From: Liolophura sinensis
Taxonomy: Eukaryota; Mollusca; Polyplacophora; Chitonida; Chitonidae
DNA: 64,000 nt
Assembly (NCBI RefSeq): GCF_032854445.1
Contig: NC_088296.1
Location: 25,429,897 to 25,493,896 of the forward strand
Direction of reading: 5' to 3'
The notes beneath the pieces were generated by a model. That model saw nothing but the letters and a program-made list of their open reading frames with translations. It had not been told where the DNA came from and made no database searches. Made by a program: the position numbers and the translations under genes. Below, piece by piece: positions 21,803 to 34,651 of the stretch. Numbering within the stretch: the first letter of the stretch is position 1; each line of letters begins with the position of its first letter.

Positions 21803-23744
21803 GTCTTGGGATTTGATCTAGCTGTCTCTTTGATTTGCTTTACTATTGCTTAATTATAGCTCAGAAGATTTCTTCCAAAGAGCACTTTGGTGAAAGTAAT
21901 AACTATTGGCCTGATTTTGATTTATCTTATTTCCTGAAAGTTGCTTTTATTATTTTAAATTTGTATTGTTTTAACAAAACAAGTGAAAGCAACATTTTAT
22001 AAGGCAAAATGTGTAGCCATGCAAATTGAAGGAACAGTAAGGTCCTGACATTCAACCACCCATTGATTACAAGAACAGCTCATCCAATGGTTACTCATGC
22101 ATAAGTGTAGCTGGATTCAAATATGAAACCTCATTGGCTGAGGCTGGTACACCGGTACTGTCAGAGGCAAACATGCATTAGCAAAGTGAAGACCATGAAT
22201 TCAGCAGCTGAGAAATATGTGTGTACACTTCCAATCTTATACATGTAATTTATGTTGCCAAGGGATACAAGCACAGATCTGCTGGGAGGTGGTAGATGTT
22301 TATTTTCACTCACTTCTGTACCTTCAAAGGAGTTCAAGAAATGTTGCTGAAAACCTGAGAGACCTGAAATGATGGTTGGGCTGCCATCAATAACACTGCA
22401 TTTCTGTTTAATTTTAGGGGAAGTCCACATCATTGAAAAGCAAGAAAATTAGTTTCTCCTGTCAACAAGGAAATAAAAAAAAAAGAAGTCTCCACTTTTC
22501 AGCAAAGGTTATGCCACTGACATTAAAGCACAGGCTGGGTCAAGATGTTCTCGAAGGTTCTCTAACTCGCATATTGGTGGAAAAGTGAGCATTTTTCACT
22601 CTGCTTTCTTTGAACATTCCAAAGAAACCACTTATAGCCCAACCATATAGAGACCATACAAATGCCACACTTGTACAAAAAATTAATGTGAAAACTCTTG
22701 TCGATCCAGACATGAAGTTCTTTACTTGTCCCAAAAGGGTTCTAGTTAGAGCTCATCAATGTCAGTCACACTTCTCCATCAGGTCGCCAGGAAAATATTT
22801 GTTTTCGATTCCATGGCTTGTTGGCAATGCATTCTGGGAAGGGTTGCTAACATATAGGGCGATGGTGGTGCACTAATTGGTACTTACAGAGGCTCAGTCC
22901 ACAATCAGGCCTCAATAGAAAATGGGATTACAGGAACAATTCCTGGACCCAAAACTGCTTGAAAAATCAATACGCTTTTCTGCCTCCTTTAGTAGAAGAG
23001 GTCGATATTGGCCAAATCATCCAATTCTTTGACCCCTCTCCACGTTAGGTTGACAAATCTTTAACACGTTTTCGATTCGAGACTCAATTTTCTCGAGGAA
23101 CATCCTAAAGGAAATGTACACAATGGTGACAGAGACTGTCTATTACCACTAGGTCACTGGGGGAAGGGGGAGGGGTACCCACAGACTTCAGCCGTCTCCA
23201 ACAATTGAAGGCAAGCCGATAATTACAGTAATCATACAGCCTAAAGGGGTATCAACTGAATCACAAAAACACGCTTGTCACTGACTTGAGTCTACCTTCC
23301 ATGAGCCAATTAACTCATCATTGTGATCAAAACATTACATTCATTACAAAACAATTAATAACACAAGATTGAGATCAGCTGAGATTACAAGAATCACAAA
23401 CACATATGAGTTCCAACCTGACCAAAATGACATTCTGGCTGATAGACTGGCTGATTGATGTAGTTTACACTGAATTTTCACATACATGACGCTGATCAGC
23501 TTTGTGGGTGTAATCGTGTGTACCCAGAGCAAACCATTACTTAAATGATGCATGAAAAGTTACTATAAAATGAAGAATATAGTTTTCAGGAAAATGAAGT
23601 AAGCCAAAAACATGAGTGAGTTGTTTTTCATTTTTGAGGATTATATTTTGTGTTTCTTATTAATTAGCGCCTCTGTTTTATGCATGTTATCTTTCATCAC
23701 TGGTCGGGAGTATTCAGAAAAGTCATCATGAATGAATAAACTTG
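21803..23744. other. Unique sequence, no gene recognised
   Basis: Two facing frames, 22540-22734 (minus) and 22610-22876 (plus), have no recognisable domain or splice support. A G-rich stretch GGGGGAAGGGGGAGGGG is at about 23159-23175. Confidence 0.4.
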
Positions 23745-24212
23745 GAGCGCAAAGGCCAGCTCAGCGCCCCGAATTTGAGCAACGAGAGATCAGCTCAGCG
23801 CATTCAATTTAGGAAGCGCGAGGCCAGCTCAGCACCCCAAATTTGGGGAGCCCAGGGGACTGTTCAGCACCCCAATTCAGGGAACGAGGGACCAGCTCAT
23901 CGCCCCAAACTTGGGGAACGCGGGACCAACTCAGCACCCCCAATTCAGGGAACGCTGGGAACAACCTCAGCACCCCCAATTCAGGGAACGCGGGAACAAC
24001 CTCAGCATCCCCAATTCAGGGAACGCGGGAACAACCTCAGCACCCCCAATTCAGAGAACGCAGGACCAGCTCAGCACCCCCAATTCAGGGACATGGGACC
24101 AGCTCAGCACCCCCAATTCTGGGACATGGGACCAGCTCAGCACCCCCAATTCTGGGACATGGTACCAGCTCAGCACCTGCGATTCAGGGAACGAGGGACC
24201 AACTCAAACGCA
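23745..24212. repeat. Minisatellite with 36-bp and 33-bp units, about 13 copies
   Basis: Units share CTCAGCACCCCCAATTC. The 36-bp type has GGGAACGCGGGAACAAC and the 33-bp type has TGGGACATGGGACCAG. Copies at the left edge are diverged. Both lengths are multiples of three, so plus-strand frames of 136-196 codons stay open without evidence of coding. Confidence 0.95.
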
Positions 24213-24510
24213 CAATGGTGAGGGACTGCAGATTCACTGTGCCGTACATGTTACCACAACTGCCACTCCGGAGGCCTCAGTGGTTTTACTGGTTAAAGGT
24301 ATCGCCCAAAAAGTCAGTTAAGGCTGATTTTCTGTATGGTAGGTTAAAAATTGCCGTTACACAATCTTTTCTTTTGGTTATACGTGTTAGAAGTTGTTTT
24401 GGTAATTGCAGGTGTTTTTTGCAGGTGTTGTGATTTTTCACATTAAACATTCATATCGGCTGATGGCTGCTAAACAAATGTTTCATATATAGCTTGAATA
24501 CTTTAATTTT

Positions 24511-25045
24511 ATACCCTAATTAGGCTAATTAGACTTTACACAACTGGCTTCAGGTTGATTGTGAGAGTTACCAGTATACTGAGTTTAGAAAAAACAAGAC
24601 CTGGAAGGTAAAATGCTGATGATATTACTCAGTGTGGTTGATTGTGAGAGTTACCAGTATACTGAGTTTAGAAAAGACAAGACCTGGAAGGTAAGATGCT
24701 GATGATATTACTCAGTGTGGTTGATTGTGAGAGTTACCAGTATACTGAGTTTAGAAAAAACAAGACCTGGAAGGTAAAATGCTGATGATATTACTCAGTG
24801 TGGTTGATTGTGAGAGTTACCAGTATACTGAGTTTAGAAAAGACAAGACCTGGAAGGTAAGATGCTGATGATATTACTCAGTGTGGTTGATTGTGAGAGT
24901 TACCAGTATACTGAGTTTAGAAAAAAGAAGACCTGGAACGTAAGATGCTGACGATATTCTAATGGGAAGATGAATGTTTCAGTCAAAAAAGTTAATATAT
25001 TTGATGAAATTTATTTGCACCTTTTGTGGTCAAAATTTGCGGTCC
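24511..25045 (+). mobile_element. TIR element T, copy hosting a minisatellite
   Basis: The left end TACCCTAATTAGGCTAATTA (24512-24531) matches the left end of the intact copy with substitutions. The right part carries AATGTTTCAG, CACCTTTTGTGGTCAAAATT, TGCGG and TTTAGGGTAG (25036-25045). About 405 bp of 83-bp tandem repeat separate the halves. The element is otherwise the same size and order as the 223-bp copy, so the array appears to have expanded inside it. Confidence 0.6.
24553..24957. repeat. 83-bp minisatellite with alternating A/B units
   Basis: Almost five copies of GGTTGATTGTGAGAGTTACC, AGTATACTGAGTTTAGAAAA, then the rest. Units alternate between AAACAAG...GTAAAATG and AGACAAG...GTAAGATG (A-B-A-B), a 166-bp dimer; the last copy is diverged. 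The ATGCTGATGATATTACT part of the unit resembles the corresponding interior of element T. Confidence 0.95.
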
Positions 25046-25746
25046 TTTAGGGTAGTCCATTGGCTGATCTCCATGATCTCACAAGATCAGTGATATCCAC
25101 ACTGTACAGAGTTTACAGAGACACAGTGCAGGGTTTTCCAGCACAAACGGCAACTGTTAGTGCTACTTCAATTTAAACCTGTGTCCGCTATAAAAGACTT
25201 CAGAAAAAAGTCTTTTGAAGTCCCAGTTAGAGACTGTGAAAGGCATTTTCTGTTTCTGTCAAACTGAAATAGACTACTCAGCTCTGATAATGGTGATAAA
25301 TGAGTGGACCTGACTGAAGTGGATGAGCTATTATAGACTGGGGAGAAGTGCATGTGATGCGGAAGGGCATCAAGTGACAGTCTGATTGAAGAATGAGGGC
25401 CTGGCAGTCGTAGAGTTACGATCTTTTCTCAATGTAATGGTAATGCATTTCTGTGGCCTATACTGCCACTAATCTGTTCAATAGGGCCTCCTGGAGCTTA
25501 AGATCAACTTTTAAATTTATAGCATAACACCGCAGTTCTGGTAAATAAAATGTAATAAAGGCAAAAATGAAGTCCTATTATATCTTACTGTCAACACATA
25601 AAAGAATTTAATGCAAACCCCATTGAAAATTTATAGTATTAGTTAGAGGTTTTATACCAGATATTTTAGGGGAGCCATTAAGGTGACTTGAGAAATCATA
25701 ATTATATTTTTCTTTCTGAAAACATCTAAAATAAACGGCAAACTAT
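25046..25746. other. Unique sequence
   Basis: No gene, array or repeat family recognised. Confidence 0.4.
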
Positions 25747-25967
25747 AACGTCTTCAAAGTGTGCAAAGAAGATTTATATGCAGGTTAATGAGTGAACACC
25801 AAAAATCAGACTGTCACATAACGTCTTCAAAGTGTGCAAAGAAGATTTATATGCAGGTTAATGAGTGAACACCAAAAATCAGACTGTCACATAATGTCTT
25901 CAAAGTGTGCAAAGGAGATTTATATGCAGGTTAATAAGTGAACACCAAAAATCAGACTGTCACATAA
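25747..25967. repeat. 73-bp tandem repeat, three copies
   Basis: Unit contains AACGTCTTCAAAGTGTGCAA, AGAAGATTTATATGCAGGTT and AATGAGTGAACACCAAAAAT; three nearly identical copies, recently formed. Confidence 0.95.
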
Positions 25968-27300
25968 AAACCTACATCTACACAATTTAATAACTACAAC
26001 AACGACACTGACAAAAAAATGAATTCTCATACACTGTAAGTAAAATACACTGTAAGAACCAACACATGAGACTACGCCGTATAGTGCCTGTACCACTCTC
26101 TATACGCTCCCTTCACATCAGTGCCACCTCTGGGCAACCTTGACCTTTCAAGCCTGTGTGACTCGGGTAGGCTTACTTAGGCTTAGCCTCACCACCTGTG
26201 TCCTCACCCAGACCTATTTAATCAGCATTCATCAGTGACACTGTTTCAAGTGATCGTTTGAATCATGCCATGTATACTTTAGATGAAGAGAATGCATGTG
26301 CAATAAGAATTTTTAGAAACAAAGGCTTTAGAAACAGTGTTTTTTGCATTGTCTGATATCGATTCCTGTGTCATCAACGTGACCCCGGTGTGTCATCAAC
26401 GTGACCCCGGTGACCTCGGGGTTGTTCAAGATGCCTGTACATAGTTTGCTAGTGGTGGCAGTGATGTTAAGCGAACACAGACAGCAAACATGCGCGAGAT
26501 GAAGCGGGACAAATGGGGTATTCATCTCACGCAAACGGTGTACAACTTCAAGCCATCAGGTAATGTAGATACGTGCAACATAATATTCATCCCTCAAAAT
26601 TATTGTGAAATTGAATTCTGGGACACCGCAAGTACCAACAAAACACAGAGGTGAAACTGTCTGGAAACAGCCAGATAATATAGGATGGAATCAAAGTTTT
26701 AAAGCTCTGTTTGCAAACCAGGGAAATATTCAATGAAAGTTCCGGTCCAAGTACAATTAAAAATGATTTTCTGTTACAGATATAGATGGGATAATTGTAC
26801 AAAATTAATGACTAATCTTGCCGTGGTAACTGAAGGGGATCAAACATTTCTGGTGAAAAGAAAGGCTAAGTGGTGAGAAGAGACAGATTGGTGGAGTGCC
26901 ACCTGAGAGCAGTTACGAACGTTAGCTGCCACTGCCTCAAGGAAATCATGCAAGGATCTGTGGTGCCAGTCTTCAAGAATCGAACGTCCGATCCATTTGA
27001 CTTCAACATGAAAGGAGATTGAATGGAATTTTTTCCACTTTAAGTATCTGTATTTTGGACAACTTAGAAAACTTTTTTTCAAAAACTATCCCAAATGCTC
27101 ACAGATATAACTAGTATTAAGCATATTAATTTGAAAATTAAGTAAACTGAAAACATATTTTATAGCATTTTGAAGATAACATAATTATTCTATTTTTCGG
27201 GCTTCACAAGTAACTTCAATAATTAACTCACTAATGTTTTTGGTACTGTTTTGAACAATTGAAAACAGCAATATCACAGTAGCCTGTTTTTAACAAACCT
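25968..27300. other. Unique sequence with a 22-bp doublet
   Basis: A direct doublet TGTCATCAACGTGACCCCGG lies at about 26370-26412. Minus-strand frames at 26328-27082 are short and unrecognised. Confidence 0.4.
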
Positions 27301-30300
27301 GACTAAGTGTTCAATCCTGACAGTCTCCAAGCTTAAGTTACACAGATGAAATGGCTAAGCGTTCAATCCCCAACAGTCTCCAAGCTTAAGTTACACAGCT
27401 GGAATGGCTAAGTGTTCACCACCCGACAGTCTCCAAGCTTAAGTTACACAGATGAAATGGCTGAGTGTTCACTCCCCGACAGTCTCCAAGCTTAAGTTAC
27501 ACAGATGAAATGGCTAAGCATTCAATCACCGACAGTCTCCAAGCTTAAGTTACACAGATGGAATGGCTGAGTGTTCACTCCAGGACAGTCTCCAAGCTTA
27601 AGTTACACAGATGAAATGACTAAGCATTCAATCACCGACAGTCTCCAAGCTTAAGTTACACAGATGGAATGGCTAAGTGTTCAATCCCCGACAGTCTCCA
27701 AGCTTAAGTTACACAGATGGAATGGCTGAGTGTTCACCACCCGACAGTCTCCAAGCTTAAGTTACACCGATGAAATGGCTAAGTGTTCATTCCCCAACAG
27801 TCTCCAAGCTTAAGTTACACAGATGGAATGGCTGAGTGTTCACTCCCCGACAGTCTCCAAGCTTAAGTTACACAGATGGAATGGCTAAGTGTTCAATTCG
27901 CAACAGTCTCCAAGCTTAAGTTACACAGATGGAATGGCTGAGTGTTCACCACCCGACAGTCTCCAAGCTTAAGTTACACAGATGAAATGACTAAGTGTTC
28001 ATTCCCCAACAGTCTCCAAGCTTAAGTTACACAGATGGAATGGCTGAGTGTTCTATCACCGACAGTCTCCAAGCTTAAGTTACACAGATGGAATGGCTGA
28101 GTGTTCACTCCCCGACAGTCTCCAAGCTTAAGTTACACAGATGGAATGGCTGAGTGTTCACTCCCCGACAGTCTCCAAGCTTAAGTTACACAGATGAAAT
28201 GACTAAGTGTTCACTCCCCGACAGTCTCCAAGCTTAAGTTACACAGATGAAATGACTAAGTGTTCAATCACCAACAGTCTCCAAGCTTAAGTTACACAGA
28301 TGGAATGGCTGAGTGTTCAATCACCGACAGTCTCCAAGCTTAAGTTACACAGATGAAATGGCTAAGTGTTCACTCCCCGACAGTCTCCAAGCTTAAGTTA
28401 CACAGATGGAATGGCTGAGTGTTCACTCCCCGACAGTCTCCAAGCTTAAGTTACACAGATGAAATGGCTAAGTGTTCATTCCCCAACAGTCTCCAAGCTT
28501 AAGTTACACAGATGGAATGGCTGAGTGTTCACTCCCCGACAGTCTCCAAGCTTAAGTTACACAGATGAAATGGCTAAGTGTTCACTCCAAGACAGTCTCC
28601 AAGCTTAAGTTACACAGATGAAATGGCTAAGTGTTCACTCCAAGACAGTCTCCAAGCTTAAGTTACACAGATGAAATGGCTAAGTGTTCACTCCCCGACA
28701 GTCTCCAAGCTTAAGTTACACAGATGGAATGGCTGAGTGTTCACTCCCCGACAGTCTCCAAGCTTAAGTTACACAGATGAAATGGCTAAGTGTTCACTCC
28801 AAGACAGTCTCCAAGCTTAAGTTACACAGATGAAATGACTAAGTGTTCAATCCCCGACAGTCTCCAAGCTTAAGTTACACAGATGGAATGGCTAAGCATT
28901 CAATCCCCGACAGTCTCCAAGCTTAAGTTACACGGGTGAAATGGCTGAGTGTTCACCACCCGACAGTCTCCAAGCTTAAGTTACACAGATGAAATGCCTA
29001 AGTGTTCAATCCCCGACAGTCTCCAAGCTTAAGTTACACAGATGAAATGACTAAGCATTCAATCCCCGACAGTCTCCAAGGTTAAGTTACACAGATGAAA
29101 TGACCAAGCATTCAATCACCGACAGTCTCCAAGCTTAAGTTACACAGATGAAATGACTAAGTGTTCACTCCCCGACAGTCTCCAAGCTTAAGTTACACAG
29201 ATGGAATGACTAAGTGTTCACTCCCCGACAGTCTCCAAGCTTAAGTTACACAGATGAAATGGCTAAGTGTTCATTCCCCAACAGTCTCCAAGCTTAAGTT
29301 ACACAGATGGAATGGCTGAGTGTTCACTCCCCGACAGTCTCCAAGCTTAAGTTACACAGATGAAATGGCTAAGTGTTCACTCCAAGACAGTCTCCAAGCT
29401 TAAGTTACACAGATGAAATGGCTAAGTGTTCACTCCAAGACAGTCTCCAAGCTTAAGTTACACAGATGAAATGGCTAAGTGTTCACTCCCCGACAGTCTC
29501 CAAGCTTAAGTTACACAGATGGAATGGCTGAGTGTTCACTCCCCGACAGTCTCCAAGCTTAAGTTACACAGATGAAATGGCTAAGTGTTCACTCCAAGAC
29601 AGTCTCCAAGCTTAAGTTACACAGATGAAATGACTAAGTGTTCAATCCCCGACAGTCTCCAAGCTTAAGTTACACAGATGAAATGGCTAAGTGTTCACTC
29701 CCCGACAGTCTCCAAGCTTAAGTTACACAGATGAAATGACTAAGTGTTCAATCACCAACAGTCTCCAAGCTTAAGTTACACAGATGAAATGACTAAGCAT
29801 TCAATCACCGACAGTCTCCAAGCTTAAGTTACACGGATGAAATGTCTGAATGTTCACTCCCCGACAGTCTCCAAGCTTAAGTTACACAGATGAAATGACT
29901 AAGTGTTCAATCACCAACAGTCTCCAAGCTTAAGTTACACAGATGGAATGGCTAAGCATTCAATCCCCGACAGTCTCCAAGCTTAAGTTACACGGGTGAA
30001 ATGGCTGAGTGTTCACCACCCGACAGTCTCCAAGCTTAAGTTACACAGATGAAATGCCTAAGTGTTCAATCCCCGACAGTCTCCAAACTTAAGTTACACA
30101 GATGAAATGACTAAGCGTTCAATCCCCGACAGTCTCCAACGTTAAGTTACACAGATGAAATGACCAAGCATTCAATCACCGACAGTCTCCAAGCTTAAGT
30201 TACACAGATGAAATGACTAAGCGTTCACTCCCCGACAGTCTCCAAGCTTAAGTTACACAGAGGGAATGACTAAGTGTTCACTTCCCGACAGTCTCCAAGC

Positions 30301-32705
30301 TTAAGTTACACAGATGAAATGACTAAGTGTTCAATCACCAACAGTCTCCAAGCTTAAGTTACACAGATGGAATGGCTAAGCATTCAATCACCGACAGTCT
30401 CCAAGCTTAAGTTACACGGGTGAAATGACTAAGTGTTCACTTCCCGACAGTCTCCAAGCTTAAGTTACACAGATGGAATGGCTAAGTGTTCAATCCCCGA
30501 CAGTCTCCAAGCTTAAGTTACACAGATGGAATGGCTAAGCATTCAATCCCCGACAGTCTCCAAGCTTAAGTTACACAGATGAAATGGCTAAGTGCTCAAT
30601 CCCCGACAGTCTCCAAGCTTAAGTTACACAGATGAAATGGCTAAGCGTTCAATCCCCGACAGTCTCCAAGGTTAAGTTACACAGATGGAATGGCTAAGCA
30701 TTCAATCCCCGACAGTCTCCAAGCTTAAGTTACACAGATGAAATGGCTAAGTGTTCACTCCAAGACAGTCTCCAAGCTTAAGATACACAGATGGAATGGC
30801 TGAGTGTTCACTCCCCGACAGTCTCCAAGCTTAAGTTACACAGATGAAATGGCTAAGCGTTCACTCCAAGACAGACTCCAAGCTTAAGTTACACAGATGA
30901 AATGACTAAGTGTTCAATCCCCGACAGTCTCCAAGCTTAAGTTACACAGATGAAATGGCTAAGTGTTCACTCCCCGACAGTCTCCAAGCTTAAGTTACAC
31001 AGATGAAATGACTAAGTGTTCAATCCCCGACAGTCTCCAAGCTTAAGTTACACAGATGAAATGACTAAGTGTTCAATCCCCGACAGTCTCCAAGCTTAAG
31101 TTACACAGATGAAATGGCTGAGTGTTCACTCCCCGACAGTCTCCAAGCTTAAGTTACACAGATGAAATGCCTAAGTGTTCAATCCCCGACAGTCTCCAAG
31201 CTTAAGTTACACAGATGAAATGACTAAGTGTTCAATCCCCGACAGTCTCCAAGGTTAAGTTACAAAGATGAAATGGCTAAGTGTTCAATCCCCGACAGTC
31301 TCCAAGCTTAAGTTACACGGGTGAAATGGCTGAGTGTTCAATCCCCGACAGTCTCCAAGCTTAAGTTACATAGATGAAATGACTAAGCATTCAATCCCCG
31401 ACAGTCTCCAAGCTTAAGTTACACAGATGAAATGGCTCAGTGTTCAATCCCCGACAGTCTCCAAGCTTAAGTTACACAGATGAAATGACTAAGTGTTCAA
31501 TCCCCGACAGTCTCCAAGGTTAAGTTACACAGATGAAATGACCAAGCATTCAATCCCCGACAGTCTCCAAGCTTAAGTTACACGGGTGAAATGGCTGAGT
31601 GTTCAATCCCCGACAGTCTCCAAGCTTAAGTTACACAGATGAAATAACTAAGCATTCAATCCCCGACAGTCTCCAAGCTTAAGTTACACAGATGGAATGG
31701 CTAAGTGTTCCATCACCGACAGTCTCCAAGCTTAAGTTACACAGATGGAATGGCTAAGTGTTCACTCCCCGACAGTCTCCAAGCTTAAGATACACAGATG
31801 GAATGGCTGAGTGTTCACTCCCCGACAGTCTCCAAGCTTAAGTTACAGAGATGGAATGGCTAAGTGTTCAATCCCCGACAGTCTCCAAGCTTAAGTTACA
31901 CAGATGGAATGGCTGAGTGTTCAATCCCCGACAGTCTCCAAGCTTAAGTTACACAGATGGAATGGCTGAGTGTTCAATCCCCGACAGTCTCCAAGCTTAA
32001 GTTACACAGATGGAATGGCTAAGTGTTCAATCCCCGACAGTCTCCAAGCTTAAGTTACACAGATGAAATGGCTAAGTGTTCAATCCCCAACAGTCTCCAA
32101 GCTTAAGTTACACAGATGAAATGACTAAGTGTTCACTCCCCGACAGTCTCCAAGCTTATGTTACATGGATGAAATGACTAAGTGTTCACTCCCCGACAGT
32201 CTCCAAGCTTATGTTACACAGATGAAATGACTAAGTGTTCACTCCCCGACAGTCTCCAAGCTTATGTTACACGGATGAAATGACTAAGTGTTCAATCACC
32301 GACAGTCTCCAAGCTTATGTTACACAGATGAAATGACTAAGTGTTCAATCCCCGACAGTCTCCAAGCTTAAGTTACACAGATGAAATGACTAAGTGTTCA
32401 ATCCCCGACAGTCTCCAAGCTTAAGTTACACAGATGAAATGACTAAGTGTTCAATCCCCGACAGTCTCCAAGCTTAAGTTACACAGATGAAATGACTAAG
32501 TGTTCAATCCCCGACAGACTTAAAGCTTAAGTTACACAGATGAAATGGCTAAGTGTTCAATCCCCGACAGTCTCCAAGCTTATGTTACACGGATGAAATG
32601 ACTAAGTGTTCAATCCCCGACAGTCTCCAAGCTTATGTTACACAGATGAAATGACTAAGTGTTTAATCACCGACAGTCTTCGAGCTTAAGTTACACAGAC
32701 GAAAT
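27301..32705. repeat. 53-bp satellite, about 102 copies, with higher-order repeats
   Basis: Unit contains CAGTCTCCAAGCTTAAGTTA, CACAGATGAAATGGCTAAGT and GTTCACTCCCCGA; the period is exactly 53 bp. Marker variants recur at multiples of the unit: CACGGGTGAAATGGCTGAGT at 28931 and 29991 (1060 bp, 20 units), and a TTCACTCCAAGACAG block at 28581 and 29376 (795 bp, 15 units). A CTTATGTTACA variant is confined to about 32150-32650. Stops occur in all frames, so no ORF spans it. Nearly every unit keeps a HindIII site. Confidence 0.98.
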
Positions 32706-33400
32706 ACACATTACCTACTGTGCCCCCACAGTGCCAGAAGAACAACAGGAAATTTGAGTTAGCTGTCTTTCACTTTCCACATGTTTATAATGTGAGAGAT
32801 ATTTATGGTTTAGCTATAGGCGCATGGTGATTGATGTTCACATTTCAGCGACAAAGTCTGATCGACCAAGTGTAAGTGTGATGTCCCAGGGGGGACGCCA
32901 CTTTCTGGGCTCAGAGCAACACAAATATACAGGACTAAGACACTTGTCATTCAGACATTATACAGTTACTATAAGAGGTGTCAAACAAATTGAAGTCTAA
33001 CAACGCAATTATTAAACAGAGACGCAATCACCACTTTAGTGTTGATTCACTGTGGAAAACTTCATCACCAGCGAAAACATAAACATAATCAACCAAACCT
33101 GACCAGAAAAGACAATGATAACAATACACCATACAATGGATCATTTACACAATCTGGAAGTGAAGGCAAAATATCCATCATACGGTGCGACCAAAGGTAA
33201 ATGCAACCCACAAAATAAAACAAAATCGTAAATAGGCTGAGCGTTGTATCTTTCATTTTTATGCAGATTCTGAAAAATGAAGGAAATAGCAAAAATAATT
33301 TGGCATGGTTCTTTCTGAAAAAAGTAATGCGATATGACAACTCAGGAAAAACTTTTATGCTTCCAGAACAATATCTCTCCCCTTATTAAAATCATCAATT
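32706..33400. other. Unique sequence
   Basis: A minus-strand frame 33089-33340 is hydrophobic but unrecognised and unsupported by splice signals. Confidence 0.4.
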
Positions 33401-33580
33401 GTAGTCACCACTACCACATCTATGTTGTAGTTACCACCACCATGTCAAAGTCGTAGTTACCACCACCATGTCAAAGTCGTAGTTACCACCACCATATCAA
33501 AGTTGTAGTTACCACCACCACATCAAAGTTGTAGTTACCACCACCATGTCAAAGTCGTAGTTACCACCACCATATCAATT
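33401..33580. repeat. 26-bp minisatellite, about 7 copies
   Basis: Unit CATGTCAAAGTCGTAGTTAC then CACCAC, with CATATCAA and CACATCAA variants. Confidence 0.95.
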
Positions 33581-33947
33581 CCCTCTGAAAGACTTTATTA
33601 GCAGTTCATAGACAAACATGAAAGACAGTCGCACCTATTCAAAAAAAGGCAATGATTATCACTGTATTATTTGCATATTCAGAAAAAGGAATAAAAATGC
33701 CCATGAAAATTATCTCAAACAAAAGGTGTGGGTTCAATCCCAGCCTAAGACAACTTAGAAATCCTGAAGGTTACAATCGTGCTTCCACTAGCTCTCCTCT
33801 TGCCCTTAATTCATTTATAGGTTGCTTTATTAGTATCATTGTGGCTGACACTGGTAGTCTCCTTCTAGCACACAGGGAGCTGGTGATACCTGTAACTATA
33901 GTGACAAAAACTCAGCAGCTGGCACAAGCTATCAGTGACAACTGAAG
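33581..33947. other. Unique sequence with a B-box-like motif
   Basis: GTGGGTTCAATCCCAGCC near 33728-33745 is a good Pol III B-box match, but no clear A-box lies upstream. It may be a scrap of a tRNA-derived SINE. Confidence 0.3.
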
Positions 33948-34651
33948 CGGAAAACTTGTGCTAGCTAGCAGGATTGGGCCATGTGCTAGGCAGTGGGAAG
34001 CTTGTGCTAGCCAGCAGGATTGGGCCTTATGTTAGGTAGTGGGAAGCTTGTGCTAGCTAGCAGGATTGGGCCTTATGTTAGGTAGTGGGAAGCTTGTGCT
34101 GGCTAACAGGATTGGGCCTTATGTTAGGTAGTGGAAAGCTTGTGCTAGCTAGCAGGATTGGGCCTTGTGCTAGGTAGTGGGAAGCTTGTGCTAGCCAGCA
34201 GGATTGGGCCTTATGTTAGGTAGTGGGAAGCTTGTGCTGGCTAGCAGGATTGGGCCTTATGTTAGGTAGTGGAAAGCTTGTGCTAGCTAGCAGGATTGGG
34301 CCTTGTGCTAGGTAGTGGGAAGCTTGTGCTAGCTAGCAGGATTGGGCCTTGTACTAGGCAATGGGAAGCTTGTGCTAGCTAGCAGGATTGGGCCTTATGT
34401 TAGGTAGTGGAAAGCTTGTGCTAGCTAGCAGGATTGGGCCTTGTGCTAGGCAGTGGGAAGCTTGTGCTAGCTAGCAGGATTGGGCCTTATGTTAGGTAGT
34501 GGAAAGCTTGTGCTAGCTAGCAGGATTGGGCCTTGTGCTAGGCAGTGGGAAGCTTGTGCTAGCTAGCAGGATTGGGCCTTATGTTGGGTAGTGGAAAGCT
34601 TGTGCTAGCTAGCAGGATTGGGCCTTGTGCTAAGCAGTGGGAAACTAGTGT
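33948..34651. repeat. 46-bp minisatellite with 92-bp dimers, about 15 copies
   Basis: Unit contains GAAGCTTGTGCTAGCTAGCA, GGATTGGGCCTTATGTTAGG and TAGTGG. From about 34377 to 34620 two types alternate: TTATGTTAGGTAGTGGAAAG and TTGTGCTAGGCAGTGGGAAG. The unit includes the palindrome GCTAGCTAGC. Confidence 0.96.

Noticed and set aside
27301-32705. CRISPR-like array of regularly spaced repeats
   Set aside because: The whole 53-bp unit repeats without unique spacers, and the context (SINEs, BEL/Pao, splice signals) is eukaryotic.
33728-33745. tRNA gene suggested by a B-box match
   Set aside because: No A-box or foldable cloverleaf upstream; at best a SINE scrap.
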